DNA of 64,000 nucleotides, taken from contig JAKSZP010012203.1 of the NCBI GenBank assembly GCA_022478985.1, positions 1-64,000 on the forward strand, in the 5' to 3' direction. Made by a program: the position numbers and the translations under genes. The notes beneath the pieces are model-generated. The model made no database searches. It was not told the origin of the DNA and was given only the letters and a program-made list of their open reading frames with translations. This DNA is from Massospora cicadina (Eukaryota; Entomophthoromycota; Entomophthoromycetes; Entomophthorales; Entomophthoraceae). This document shows, one piece after another, positions 1 to 11,713 of this stretch (positions are counted from its first letter, which is position 1; each line of letters starts with the position of its first letter).

Positions 1-248
1 TTTCAGCTTGTTATTCTTTAGTTCTCTATCACCTAAATTCTAGGCGATCTAATTCATATTCATCAAATGTCGACATTGCCCTACCACCTTATTTAGAGGC
101 AATCCAATAATAAACTCATTATATCCCAATATCGCCTCATCTTGAGGCGCTCAAAAAATCGTAATTGATGGATGTCATTTCAGCGGATTCTTCCCAAACC
201 GCCATAACTGTCCCAAGATTATCATCCAGTCATATCAGAATCGCAACA
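1..248 (-). repeat. G1-family LTR, partial at window edge
   Basis: Read on the minus strand from 248, this begins TG and matches the first ~250 bases of the complete G1 LTR at 26237-26810, including the start TGTTNNGATTCTGATATGAC and an internal block with GATCGCCT. It runs off the left edge, so whether it is a solo LTR or the end of a full element cannot be seen. LINE L1 endonuclease coding sequence begins immediately to its right in mid-domain, so the LTR most likely inserted into L1, whose 5' part would lie outside the window. Confidence 0.8.
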
Positions 249-257
249 CAGGTAAAC

Positions 258-1056
258 CATAAAGTTAAATTTTTAGAAAAAACAGCACATCTTGATGGAC
301 GTGTGCTTGTCATGACCTTTTCATGAGATGCCAAAGTGCACACAATAATTAACATCTACGCCCCAATATGCGCACAAGTTTGATGGAAATTCATCTCAGC
401 TGTGCCCTCCACCACCTCCCATCTAAATCCTATGTGGTTGGCGACCTAAACTGTTGGGAAAATTCAACCAATAACCGCTGGCCACACGCGCCTAATTCAC
501 TGCAGGGACATATCAAATTTCAGGTTATGAAAGCTACATTGGGCCTATTAAATACCATCCCAAAGCAAGCACCATTATACCCAACATGTCACGTACCCAT
601 GTACACAATGGGCAGTTGGTGTCTATGTACTGCATAGATTTCATTCTTGCCCCACTGGATTTTTGCTCCCAGATACCACACTTTGAAATGACAAAAATAG
701 ATTTCTCAGACCACAGGATGGTCTCAGTGTCATTTACTTTGTCAAATATGGTGCCACAGGCACCTAAATGGAGTAAACATCGCCCAGCTGATCTCATATT
801 ACCCACATTCTCAAGTTGGATGGACACCAGCACCTTGACACAGGATTCTAAACTCTTTCTTGTGCAGATCCCCTGTCAACCTGGTCAACATTCAAAGCAG
901 CTGCAATTTCCCAAGCATGCCAAATTTTATTGCGGCGCTCTCAGGCTGCCTCGGCAGTCATTAAACGTGCCTTGGTGGAGGTGGACCACCTGGAGAATAA
1001 TGTCCTCAGGGCAGGGTACAGCCCTGCTTGGGGTCCTAAATGGGCCGAAGTACTAG
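258..1056 (+). pseudogene. LINE L1 apurinic/apyrimidinic-type endonuclease remnant
   Basis: The translated fragments follow the endonuclease of copies L2 and L4. A stretch reading HLDGRVLVMTFS is followed by IINIYAP, the GDLNCW metal-site block near 440, VHNGQL near 600 and a FSDHRMVSVSF block near 700-735, which carries the catalytic SDH. In the family this domain nicks the target DNA to prime reverse transcription. At least two in-frame stops (after TFS near 326 and near 380) and several frame changes are visible. The N-terminal part is cut off by the LTR at 1-248. Confidence 0.75.
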
Positions 1057-2894
1057 ATCATCTTAATGCGCTGATAAAACACAAGAATTGCGTTTGTGTC
1101 TAGTATAAAGCAAAGAATATTACTACAGTAATAAATTGCTCTGCATATTTTTTCTGCCAATTTTCTTCCCTGCGCCAGAAACTTGGCCTGCATACAGGTA
1201 AGGCGTTTAATCAAATCCTTTGCAGAAACGCCAACTAAAATATCAACCAAAGTTTGAAATATTATTCCAAGTTATACAGGTCCAACCCAGTCAATAGAGA
1301 CAAAATAGATGATTTTCTTGCCGGCACACAAAATTGCACCATTTCCCAATATCCAGAGCTTATGAATTTAATAGCTTGAGATAAACATGGTACGCCTTTT
1401 GCAGTGCACCACACCGGAAGAGACCAGGTCCAGATGGGATTCCCTACAAGTTTTACAAGAAATAGTTTCAATTATTTATCCCCATTGATGATAGCCTCAA
1501 TGAACGAATGTCTCTTAGAGACACGTCTCCTCCCACGGGGACAAGAGGCTTATATGTTTAAGTTGAGTAAGAAGGATAATAAGATAGACTTGGCTAACTG
1601 GCGCCAAATTTACCTCACTAACACTGAAACTAAACTATTAACTAAAAGAATGGCTAACCGCTTAGGGGTCATTGCCTCTGAGGTAATATTACCAGAGCAA
1701 TTTGACTTTATTCCCCAAAGGGTCAATTTGGGACAATATAGACACCATGGCTAATTTATGCCAATCCACAGCTACTGGGGCGCTTGTGTTCTTAGACCAA
1801 CAAAAAGCGTATGACAGGGTCAACTGGGACTACTTTAGGGCCTGTCTTCACTAGTTCCACCTCCGCCCACAGTTCATCAGTTGGGCAATGATGCTCACTG
1901 AATCAGCTACAATGGCAGTATGAGGACCAGGATTCCTCACTGATGTGGTTCGCCCTCAGAGGGGCCTTCGCCAAGGGGACCCTCTGAGCACACTTTTATA
2001 CAACTTCAGCTTCACTTCAATTCTCCGTAGTGTAAATTCAGGCCAAACTGGGTTATATTTGCAAGGCCAAGTACCAGTTAAGATGCTTGCATTCACAAAG
2101 AATTGTGTGGTTAGGGTGTCCAGCAACCATGATGCACGCACATTGGAGTCCACAATCCAGGATACTCCAGGGCTAGTAATACAGCCCTCAACGCATCCAA
2201 AAACAAAATCATCCTTCTTGATAGATACCAAACACACTGGGGCTCCGACGCCCCTCAATCAAAGGGACCCAGTAGTTCAGTCTATTATCAGATTACCCAG
2301 GCGACCACCCCAAAACACTCATATCGTGCTACTTTTTGTGACCAGCCTCACTGAGGGCCCAGTGCGCCACCTGGAATATGGATGGAGGTGGGTGGATATG
2401 CCAATTTGATAATGGAACACCATATACTAACTAATGTAAGAAAGAGTATTGCATCATTAAGAGATCAACAAACAAGCCTAACAAGTATAGTAGTGCTGCC
2501 AACACCATGCTTCTACCAAAAGTATGGTTTGAGGAGCATGTAATCGCTTTCTCCCCATCTTTCTTTGCCTCTTTATATGCCCTCTTACAAGGGTGGCTTT
2601 GGATAGGTCGATCTCCCCCTATGTGATTGGAAGTCCTCTATGGTCCACGCTAAAGTGGGGGAATGGGCCTACTTAACTACGTGGACCAGACATCCAGGAT
2701 TCTGGGTGCATAGATTGCTTTAGTAACCAGCCCTCTTTCCCAACCCAACGCTGGTTGCACGCAGCATGATCCAACTTTGCCTGCGACCTTAGCCTCCATA
2801 ACCCAACTAACCCCCAACTCTATTCTTACATATATGGTAACTCACCCATCTGCAGCAGGAATGCATGGGACCACCACCCGTTTTAAAAGGACTT
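1057..2894 (+). pseudogene. LINE L1 reverse transcriptase remnant
   Basis: The linker at 1080-1200 resembles the HKxxVCVxY linker of L4. RT motifs follow: a finger block at about 1410-1560, SxxNTxTKLLTKRMANRLG at about 1615-1670, QKAYDRVNWDYF near 1800 and LRQGDPLSTLLYNFSF near 1965-2010. The catalytic FADD of L2/L4 reads FTKN near 2090, so both catalytic aspartates are lost. Stops replace conserved codons near 1851, 1921 and 2622, and two of these look like CGA to TGA. The thumb and connection region continues to the solo LTR insertion. Confidence 0.8.
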
Positions 2895-4021
2895 TGTGAC
2901 GAATGGGGTCTCTCCACATTGCCACAAAGCAGTTGGACAAGAGGGCCCAAGTGAGGGCCCATAGGCAAGAGAGGGCCGCTGTGGTTAGGTCCCTCATTCG
3001 TTGACTTGTTGAGCAATTTAGATATCCCTGAAACACCGTGAGGATGATGCTCACACTGAGGAGGGCATTTTGGCCTCCAGAGAGAGCATATAGAGAGGCG
3101 ACAGCTCTGTAAAAATCCGGAGAATGGTCCATTTTGCTTCGCTCAAAATCCCTGATTTTCCTTTAAATCTCAATAAATGATTTCAAAATCTCAAAAATTT
3201 ATTTTCGATTTTTAAGGTTTTTATTCTATATCTTAGAAGATGAAGTTGTCTTAAACACCTTCGCTTGGTTGGTTTTTATATTATGGTTTGGGTATATGGG
3301 GAAATTGGACCCCGCGGAGTCCATGGGCGGCAGGCTATCTGCGGGCCTATTTTAAGAATCTCAGCCTCCAATATTCCCATCTAGGCCCGTTATAGACCAT
3401 TCATTGAGTACCCGTGGCGTTATGGAAAACTTTTTTGTATTTATTTTTGTTCAAGGATGAATCAGAGCTCATCTCAACCTTATCGCCAAAATCCCCATTT
3501 TTGGGATAATTTGGCCCAGCAGCCCCTGATTTTCTGGGCTGCCCTTCGCCATGGCTCTCAATACTTTCAATGAGCGGTGGATTCAGCTTGGCAGCTCCTG
3601 ATTCGTTGTGCTTCCTGATGCCATCATTTCTTTTTTGGTGTTATTTGGCTTGGCAGCTCCTGATTCACTAAGCTGCCTAATGCCGTGATTCATGATACTT
3701 CCATTTTTGGCATTAATCATCTTGGCAGCCCCTGATTTGCTGGACTGCTCTTTGCCATTGCCAATCTCTATGCATGGGACCTCAGAATTTGGATTGGTGA
3801 CCTCTGATTGGCCTGGTCGCCATTTACATCAACCTTTGCTGCTTTTGCCTCGAGGTTTTGTCAATTTTGTGGCATTTGATTTGACAGAATGCCATTTTTG
3901 AGGGTCGTTGCCCTCAAGCCCTACATCTTTATGTATATTGTGCACAATAATATTAGCTGCAATCCCCGCCTTAGGGAGGGTCAGGGCTATCTGGCAGTCG
4001 GGCAGCGCCTTAACTGTCACA
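2895..4021 (-). repeat. G2-family solo LTR inside L1
   Basis: It starts TGTGACGAAT and ends TGTCACA on the plus strand and matches the two LTRs of the full G2 element (40473-41726 and 46010-47210) over its length. The flanks are gactt (2890-2894) and gaatt (4022-4026), a 5-bp target duplication with one change. The L1 reading frame resumes after it (KRTL then LLSMKS). On the minus strand it carries a hydrophobic ORF at about 2842-3132 and the repeat block at about 3527-3775 that encodes the G2 U3 repeat. No internal region remains, so it is a product of LTR-LTR recombination. Confidence 0.9.
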
Positions 4022-4026
4022 GAATT

Positions 4027-4775
4027 TACTTAGTATGAAAAGTGCAGGATGAAGGATCAGTATCAGCGGATATACCTTGCAGAGGGGTCGACCTATCCCC
4101 AAATTCAAACAGGAAGTACAAGGACAAGCTTTTCTGAACAATTTGATACCCAGGAGTTTCATACCATGGCCAGAGTAAAATCTCTGGACATGTTGGACAT
4201 CCCATACTCCCTAAAAACCCAGAAAGACATCTGAAAGTACACCATCACCCTCTTTTACAGCCAAAAGTTCGTTCCTATTTGTGGCGCTGCTTGAAATGGG
4301 TATACCGTACTTCAGAGCAATCCAACACATCACACTCCTCATGTGTTGTGTGTGACCAATATGGGACTTTGGTCCACCGCCTGAAAGAGTGCCCTCCTTC
4401 AAAAACGATCTGGCGTGAAGTTCAGCGTCTCTTGTTCCAGGAGCAAACACAGACCTTCATCCTATCTAATAACATCTTAGCCTTGTCCTTGAATTCTCCT
4501 ATACGCCCCTTGTCTCCAAGCCTTAGTGGTGGCAATTGCTATGTGGACTATCCACATAGTTGTCCTTGACGATACTTCAGGATCTACTCCCACCCTCCAG
4601 GAAGCTGAGCAACGATTCCATTAGCACCTTATGGACCACTTTCAAGCCTGGTTGTTTGGATATTTACCATCCCATCAATGACAGTTGGTTTCATTCTGGT
4701 TCCCAATATATGGTTCAGCACCTCAAACCCTTTCCTTCAACCATGCTCAATAGTGGCGCAAGCCTCTTCTCATAA
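4027..4775 (+). pseudogene. LINE L1 C-terminal region with zinc motif
   Basis: After the solo LTR the frame continues LLSMKSAG, stop, RISISGY, matching the L4 stretch LLSMRSAEWRIRISGH. Further on, at about 4280-4570, lies a CxxCx7HxxxxC motif (SCVVCDQYGTLVHRLKECP), the zinc-binding reverse transcriptase tail (zf-RVT type) of L1-like LINEs. An IWREVQRLL block follows. Frames change near 4230 and 4550. The rest to 4922 is 3' untranslated tail. Confidence 0.75.
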
Positions 4776-4922
4776 TACCCCTCTTCTTTCAATTGGCGTT
4801 CCCACTGGCAACAGGAGGCAGCTTTAGCTCTTGGGTGCCTCTCGCGTATATTGGTGCTTGGTTTATGTTACATATTGGAAATGTCCGTCCCATGGTCGGC
4901 CTTCCCCAAATAAATATAATTT

Positions 4923-5166
4923 AAGATATGAAGATTGAAACGGGAGGATATGAATAGGAAATAGAGAGCGAAGCAGCGAGTATCCGTTGTAAATAGTAAG
5001 TTAAAATAAAGAAGTGTTGTCAGGGTAATTGCTCCATATTTATTATATTTATTTAAGTGTGTTCTGAGGACTGGTGTTCTCTATATAGTCCGTCCTATTG
5101 CTCAGTGGGCTTGACCCAGTGCAAAACCCTTCCAGCGTATATCAAATACATCGCCCAAAATATAAA
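4923..5166 (+). repeat. 3' half of the 5' LTR of G1 copy A
   Basis: Matches the last ~250 bp of the 3' LTR at 26237-26810, including CAGCGAGTATCC, the AAGAAGTGTTGTCAGGGTAA block and the terminal ATCGCCCAAAA. The first ~320 bp are missing because L1 ends here and presumably inserted in the LTR. It ends at about 5166, two bases before the primer site. Confidence 0.85.
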
Positions 5167-5168
5167 TG

Positions 5169-5186
5169 TGGTGCTCATTACAGGGG
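5169..5186 (+). promoter_or_regulatory. G1 primer binding site (tRNA type), copy A
   Basis: TGGTGCTCATTACAGGGG begins two bases after the LTR. The same site (TGGTGCTCAATACAGGGG) lies one base inside the 5' LTR of copy C. The leading TGG pairs with a tRNA CCA end. The tRNA identity was not determined. Confidence 0.7.
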
Positions 5187-5229
5187 ACCCATTAAACAAC
5201 CACTAAAAATCAAACTTTTCTCCAGTCAC

Positions 5230-5921
5230 TGGAAATGGCATATCAGGTCTGCACTAAAGAGAATTTGTCCCAATTCGCTGTGCTTGCAGAAGCCGCAGAA
5301 AAAAATTTGTTGTGGACACAGTGCTTAAAACAAGAGGAGCTCCTTTAGGAGCGTGACATATCTAAAAAAGCTTGAGAATGCATTTAGTTTTGGATACTTG
5401 GACAACAGAACAGGCAACTTGCCAAGCGCCGGGATGATGCCACTGAGTGACTACACTGCATGGAGTGGAAATTGAAACCTACCTTTTACCTGCCTTGCCC
5501 CCATTGGGAAGCAGAAGGAAAAAAGGTCGTTTGGAAAGGATCATTTTATGACAAAAACAAGTCTGGATATCCAGCTGAAGAGCTTTTCGCCAAGAATGCA
5601 GGCAGCGTGAGATGCTCAACTCATTATGGCAGCTCTGGGGATGACTATGTCCCAACCCAACGAACCCCCTATGTGATGGCAGTCCTGTCCACCAAAGAAA
5701 CCTATGCTATCCTTAGAGCAGCTGACCAGCAGTGAGCAGCTGGGCCTTCCAAGCCAGCTCCTCACCATGATTCTAGCTATGAGTCTCAATAAAATCCCCA
5801 GTACACTTCTAAAGCTCGCAGTTATGAGTAGGAAGAGGAGGTCTGCATAGACAAACTACCTCCATTCAACTGCAATGGAAAAATACATGGATTCTTCAAA
5901 CAATTTCAATTTGTGGCAGAA
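5230..5921 (+). pseudogene. gag N-terminal half of G1 copy A
   Basis: A short open stretch (5460-5735) has no motif I recognise. From about 5850 the frame reads LPPFNCNGKIHGFFKQFQFV, which aligns with the gag of copy C (LPPFQS ... LHGYFMQFEFAVEG at about 49190-49280, minus). This is the capsid-like part of a gypsy gag. It is cut at 5921 by G3, and the frame resumes at about 19173. Stops are present near 5735 and 5850. Confidence 0.6.
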
Positions 5922-7388
5922 TGTCATGGAAATAACAGAAAAAAGTTTAGACCGGCCTGCCAATTGGGATGCATAAGCATTCAAAAAGCAATCCAGAATG
6001 CCAGAGGCATTGCTGACTGAATGACTTGATATGGAGCTGGGCATTGGGAAATGACGAATTATTGGTGCAGCACAACAAAGAATATGATCCCAACAACAAA
6101 CCACAATGAACCCACTCCTGACCCAGGGTGTCTTGCTGCAGGGGGTGGGATCACTGAGATAGTTTCTATGAATTCCTCAGCATATGGGGTCATTTCAACC
6201 GGGGCAATAAGGAGACAGATTCTCCTTGCAATTGGTGGATGTAAGGCCAAAAGATGCCCATATACTGGTAACGGAAGTTCGCAATAACGGTGTTGTAGTG
6301 CCAAAAATATTGGACTTGCTAAATCCAATTGATAATGGAGGGGGCCATAGTGACCAAGAGTACTGGTAGAGCACATCCGGTATATGGACCACAGGCCACC
6401 AGGGAAACTCAATCAGGGATGCATTTAGAAGGAATAATACAAATAAAAATTGTTTTGGTTTTATGGCAAAAGCTTTTTATTGAAGGAAAAGGAAGAAAAC
6501 TGACCAACAATTTTCTCAGTGCTATGCAACTGATTAAATAGTGGTCGATTGGGGTAGTGACAAGCTGGGATTGGGACCCTCAATTTTGACCTAACTGGTA
6601 AATTATTCAGGAATGGGCGGGTTTGTTCCTTGGAACTGACATCAAAAAATTTGGTGGTAGGCTGAGTCTCTGTCAGTTTGACCTTGAATATCCAAACTGA
6701 GGCTTGGCTACATTTCTGATGGTTGGCATGACAGCGTTTGGCCCAATGAGTGACACGAATCCCCCAAGGCCACCCCACATAGAGGCGGGTCCATTTGGTT
6801 GGGAATGGGTTTGGGACGCCCAACCCGCCCGTGCTAGTCACTGGGCCGTTCATTTGGTCAGTGGCATTACATCGGCTGCAACGCCCAAATTGCTGACAGG
6901 GGACTTTGTTTTTTTTAGTACTAGACTGACAGGGGACTTTAAACCCTCGTCAATGGCGCCTGATGCTATAGCCTGATTGTCAAGGATGATCCCCAACAAC
7001 TTGGTAAGGAAGGTGAGCTGTTCAATCAACATATTAATAAGATTAGAACCATCAGGCATTCTGGCTGATACATCAGTCTTCATGCCTTTCCAGCCATTTA
7101 AGATTCGAGCATCAGCCAGATTGCCCCCCCCCAAATTAGATCTGACCAATTTCAATTTAGACAATCTCAGCGCAGATTTTGCTAATTCCCTGTAATAGTT
7201 CTGCCAAGGTGAGTGTGGGTACTGGGGGTGGGAACTGAAGTGGAATAGTTGTTACCCACTGCTTGTCTACTATGTGAGTGAGATCGCCCTGAGTAATAGG
7301 AGGTACCACCATGCTCTTTGGTGTCTTATTACTTGGGAACGGGAAAATGGCCCAATCAACCACCAGGGGACGTTCCCCAGGACTTACA
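5922..7388 (-). repeat. G3 3' LTR (about 1.47 kb)
   Basis: Aligns throughout with 12457-12973 plus 18252-19167. On the minus strand it begins TGTAAGTCC at 7388, just after a polypurine tract, and ends at 5922. Its first ~540 nt remain open as an extension of pol (IVDKQWV ... ILNGWKGMKT). Its last ~490 nt hold an ORF at 6059-6412 corresponding to the gag leader of the 5' LTR. AATAAA on the minus strand lies near 6475. Confidence 0.85.
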
Positions 7389-7837
7389 TTACCCTTTCCT
7401 TTTTCCAAAGAAAGGGCACCCCCACCAGGAAACTGCACCAGAGCCACATTCTTGTGTGCCTTGGGTAACTTGATTGCCATGATCATCGCGACTTTCTGGG
7501 GGGGAGCCTCGAGGTGGGATATATGGAATGCTTTGATCAGGTTTATGCAATTTGCGCAATCGCGCGCCTTGACCCAACTATATTTGTAGGCTGGATACCC
7601 TTTCCAGGCCACTAGATATTGGATGGAATGTCGCGACTTCTGGGATGCCAGGATAGCCTCTACCTTGGCTTCTTCCGCATTATTAATGATGATCTGTTCC
7701 AGTTCTGTGGGAATTGTACCCTTGAAGGGCGACAGCTGGGAAACATGGAAAACAGGGTGCTGCTTCCAATGCGCAGGGAGCTTCAGTTGGAACACTCCAT
7801 TACCCAATACCTCCTCAAATAAATGTGGACCCAGCAT
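7157..7837 (-). pseudogene. G3 pol C-terminus: integrase tail, chromodomain and LTR-encoded extension
   Basis: An open frame of 226 codons. Its first part has the integrase C-terminal box HPVFHVSQLSPFKG, followed by a chromodomain-like segment (KVEAILASQK ... YLVAWKGYPAYKYSWV) at about residues 55-92. In chromoviruses this domain directs integration to marked chromatin. The frame then crosses the polypurine tract at 7389-7406 and continues about 77 codons into the 3' LTR. The neighbouring frame, also open in the LTR, carries NLADARILNGWKGMKT. This reaches well beyond a normal pol end. Confidence 0.75.
7389..7406 (-). other. G3 polypurine tract
   Basis: On the minus strand GGAAAAAGGAAAGGGTAA lies directly before the LTR start TGTAAGTCC. 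It is the plus-strand DNA primer site and it fixes the LTR boundary. The pol ORF remains open through it. Confidence 0.8.
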
Positions 7838-9660
7838 TTACTGGCGAATTTATGGGAAGGGGTCTGAATCCTTAAATGATAGGTATCAATCATGACGTAG
7901 GAACCCTGTAACAATTGAGATTCATCTCGATTGTACATTTTGACTTGGATTCAGATTTTTTGAATTTGTGTCAAATAGTTTATAAAACATTTTTAGTTTG
8001 ATCTTTTTGGGTGCTAGGTTGTGCATAGCCCAAGTCGTAGATTAGGCTTGTGCAAGCCTAATCAATAACTCAGATGAGGCCCCCAAAGCACTGCTTTTAT
8101 AAGGCGCGCCTTCCCATTCCAAAGTTTACTTTGGAATTCTCACCCTAGCATGTCCCTTCCTGGGGAGCATTGTTGGTTGCTCCCCAGATGATCTCTGGTC
8201 AGTGGACACCTTTATTTTTATGATCCAAATTAAAAATAAAGGATGTTTTAGGGTTCGCATACCTCATATACCTGTGGTCTTTTTCAGGTGTTTTCATTTT
8301 GAGGAGGCTTTTGTGTGGTTGGGTTGGACCAACCACTATTCAACCTTTACATAACCAACCAATGAGAGGTGAATGTTTGGCTGCTTGTCAGTGCCCCAAA
8401 CCTCTCCCTAATTGGTTAGGCCACTTTGGTTGCTTGTCGGTGCACTAAACAAATATTTAAAATTTATATGGCAATCAGAACTGGGGTTTTTCTGATTTGT
8501 TACAAACCCACTGTTAAAATCATGCCCTGAAAGACACTTACAATCTGCGAACTGCTTGTAGTCACTGATGGCTTTGGTAAGGTGTTCATGCACTAAGGAT
8601 TGAGTCAATCTGTTATGGGCAGCATGGTCTGCGGCAGATTGAACCTCAGGCCACAAGCACAGCCCAACTGAAAATGAAGGATTAAAACCCAATGTTGCTT
8701 AGTAGGGGGAAAACTCCGTGGATGTGTGGGTCCTGTTGTTGTAAGCAAATTGAGCGAGAGGCAAGTCACTAGCCCAAGTATCCTGCATGGCTTCAGCATA
8801 GTAATACAGTTACTGTTTTAGGACTTGATTGACCCGCTCAGTTTGTCTGTCAGACTGAGGATGATACACCATGGAGCGACAGGGGGATATTTCTAGGATT
8901 GATAGGAGTTCACTCCAAAACCGCGCGGTGAACTGTGAGCCCCAGTCACTGATGATCTCCTGGGGGAGACCAAATATCTAAACACATGGCGTACAAACAG
9001 ATGGGCAGTTTCTTCCAACATAATAATGGAAGTACAAGGTATAAAAAGGGAAAATTTTGTGAAATGATCCACCACTACCATCACCACTGTGAACCAGTTA
9101 GAACAGGAGAGTTTAACAATATAATCCATGGACACCGAGGTCCATGGGCCCTCTGCCTTCTGTAAGGGGCGCAAGAGGCCATTTTTGCCAGAGCAATATG
9201 ACTTAGTCCTAGTGCAAGTAACACAATTGGTTATCCAAGCTGGAACCTCTTTTGTCAGGCCTGTCCAATTGAAGGTTCTCTTGATCAAATCGATGCATTT
9301 CTTGTTGCTGGGATATCCGACCGTGGGGGGATCATGATGTGCACAGAATACCTCCAATAGGAAGGAGGGAGGAACCCAGATGTGAGACCAGAAGTAAATG
9401 AGCCCCTTTTTTAAGGAATATAAGGAGTGTTTGTGACTTGAGTGAGCCAATTGCTTGACCAACTCCACGCCCTTAGGGCAGGCCATTTGACTGGCTAAAA
9501 CCTGAGCCACTAGCAGGGCGTCAGGAGCCAAAGTGATGGAGGAAACAATGTGGGGAACAACCGACAGGATTTGAGTGGCAGGAATCACAGTAACGAGGTC
9601 CACTTCCTATGCTTCCAAAGGACTGTGGGTGAGACTGCAGCTTAGGAAATTGGGAAGTAC
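7838..9660 (-). pseudogene. G3 integrase remnant
   Basis: The open stretch 8893-9603 carries the N-terminal zinc domain (HHDPPTVGYP ... CVTCTRTK) and the start of the catalytic core with the first Asp in SVSMDYIVKL and VVDHFTKF. The block that should hold the second Asp reads TGAHSSP after a frame change near 8900. Fragments to 7840 continue the core (8408-8890), with several stops. The domain would insert element cDNA into the genome; this copy cannot. Confidence 0.75.
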
Positions 9661-10895
9661 ACTGAGCGCACCTTTAACGAATTTTTATTTAAAGTTAAAA
9701 CTGCACAGGTCCTGATAGGTTTGGGCCTGCTGATGCGCCAATTTTTGAGGTTTGCGAAAATACAAAAGGGCCTGGTGATCCGTGAGGACTGTTAATTCAT
9801 GGCGAGCACCCTTCAACAGATACGCCAATGAGTTAATGCCCATGCAATAGCTGCCAATTCCTTGTCATATATGGCCCAAGATTGCTCCATGGCTGTGAAC
9901 TTCTGGGAAAAGTAAGTGACCGGGTTTATTAAACCATCATGCTCCTGAAGCAACACTGCTCCCACTGCAACTGATGAGGCATCGCATGCAACAATGTACA
10001 GTTTGGTGGGATTGGCGTGCTTCAAAATGGGTGGAGACACGAACACCTCCTTGATTGATTTGAACGCCGCTAGCATTTGGGCATCCAACGAAATGGTATG
10101 TTTTTCCCACTAAGGGGGTGGAGTGGTGCGGCCAGCTGAGAAAGTGCTGGGGAAAAATTCTTTAGGAAGATAATAGTTCCCAAGAAACTCCAAAGTTGTT
10201 TCTGTGTAGTCAGGGTTGGCCATTCTCAGATTGCATCTAACTTGTTGGGAGGGACTGCATAACCATCTTTTAGAACCAGGTTCCCAAAGAAAGTAACCTC
10301 CTCCTATTAAACTCACACTTGGAAGGTTTGAGGAACAACCCTGCCTTATGCAAGGCGACCACCACCACTTCCAAGTCAGCAGCATGTTGTTCTGGAGTTG
10401 GGGAGTGAACTAGGATATCATCAATGTATGCAATTGCACAGGTAAACTGGAGGTCACCCAGTACATTGTCGATCATCTGTTGAAATGTAGCGGGAGCATT
10501 CTTCAGCCCAAAGGGCATTACACGAAATTGGAAAATGCCGCACTTCATCCAGATCGCTGTTAACCATTCCTGGCCTTCCATACCCAAATTTGGTTGAAGG
10601 CGTTCACTAGATCCAACTTAGAGAACAATCGGGACTTGGCAATTGCCTGGCTGATTGTCTGCTCCAGAGGCAATGGGTAGTGATCAGAAACAGTTATTTT
10701 ATCTAAATGACCATAGTCCACGCAGGGACGGAGAGAACCATCCACTTTTTTGGCGAAGACGATGGGGGAGGCGCTGGGTGAGACCTCCTTGAACAACCAA
10801 CCTTTTTTCAACATATCGTCCAACCAGGTATTGAGTGCAACTTCTTCCTCCGCTGTATGGGGATACAACGGACAGTTGATGTTTACCAACTCCAC
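9661..10895 (-). pseudogene. G3 reverse transcriptase and RNase H
   Basis: RT motifs in order: PIVFAKKVDGSLRPCVDY, FSKLDLVNAFNQI (first catalytic Asp), FRVMPFGLKNAPATFQQ and AIAYIDDILVHS (intact YIDD, near 10400-10430). RNase H follows at 9813-10088, with IVACDASSVAVGAVLLQ and IYDKELAAIAWALTHW, including the DAS aspartate. Frames break near 10580, 10300 and 10100, and a stop lies near 9812. Apart from the frame breaks the catalytic residues are preserved, better than in the G1 copies. Confidence 0.85.
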
Positions 10896-11109
10896 AGTTG
10901 TTCAAAACCCACAATTGAACCTGGTGTGTTTAGGCAGGCGATCCACCTTTTCCATGTCAACGATTCTCTGATAGCACATTAAACTTTTGGGGAAATCAGC
11001 CGGGATGCTCTCAGAAGTGACCAGGGTAGTGATAGAGCTGGTTCTTTATATCTTCTTGAGGGTGTTAATCAGAGGGAATTCTCCTTCCAAATGATCATTG
11101 GTAAATGAC

Positions 11110-11713
11110 AACATATTTGATTCTAGATGAATCTTCACATGTTGTTGGCGCCACCACCCCACAACTAATATCACTGGAAACACAAATCCAGCATAGCCAA
11201 AAAGCGATCACAGAAGCTGAACTGGTGGATTGAAAAAGGTACTGGTTGGCGAATAACATACGAGGGCTGATAAGCAGATGAGGTCACCATCACTGAGGAG
11301 CCCGCATCCATTTCCAGTTTTAATTGTTGCGCCAACTCAACACTCATGAAGCTCCCCGCAGCTCCAGTATCCACCAGGGCATTGAAGGAGACATGATGCG
11401 AGCCAACACTGATCTTCATAGGCAATAGGAAATAAGCAAAGTTTTGTTTATTGGAAGATTCGACCAACTCATTTGTGACTGAAGAAATAATGGGCATATT
11501 GGGGGTAAGGTCGGGGTTCTTCGCCAGAGAAAAAATTGGAAGTATGAGGGCAGAGGAAAAGATTTCCTCCATCTGGGCTTGAACAGATTCATAAATAGTT
11601 AATTCTGTAACTGCCAGCTTGGACTCGGGGGTTATGGCAAGATCAGTACCCATTTCTACCGCTAATTTGAAGATAGGCGTGTCATCTGCGTCTACTTTGG
11701 GTAACCCAATCAA
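11110..11713 (-). pseudogene. G3 aspartic protease region
   Basis: An open frame of 180 codons (11171-11713). It contains FNALVDTGAAGSFMSVELAQ at about residues 112-131, the DTGA active site of a retropepsin, preceded by a variable linker. The protease would cleave the Gag-Pol polyprotein. It is followed downstream by RT after an interruption near 10900-11170, where a stop and frame change occur. Confidence 0.8.

Larger units (their letters stand above)
249..4922 (+). mobile_element. LINE copy L1 (L1/Tx1-like), 5' part outside window
   Basis: A plus-strand LINE remnant with endonuclease, reverse transcriptase and C-terminal zinc motif in the same order as the better copies L2 and L4. It is interrupted by a G2 solo LTR at 2895-4021. 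Its 3' end (about 4880-4922) has the family tail around TGGTCGGCCTTCCCCAAATAA. It then abuts the second half of a G1 LTR, so L1 probably inserted into the 5' LTR of G1 copy A, the first half of which would be left of the window. Many stops and frameshifts make it inactive. Confidence 0.85.

Noticed and set aside
1..5166. LTR pieces at 1-248 (minus) and 4923-5166 (plus) as halves of one inverted LTR
   Set aside because: L1 coding begins in mid-domain after 248, so the left LTR is better explained as an insertion into L1, and the right piece as the LTR into which L1 inserted.
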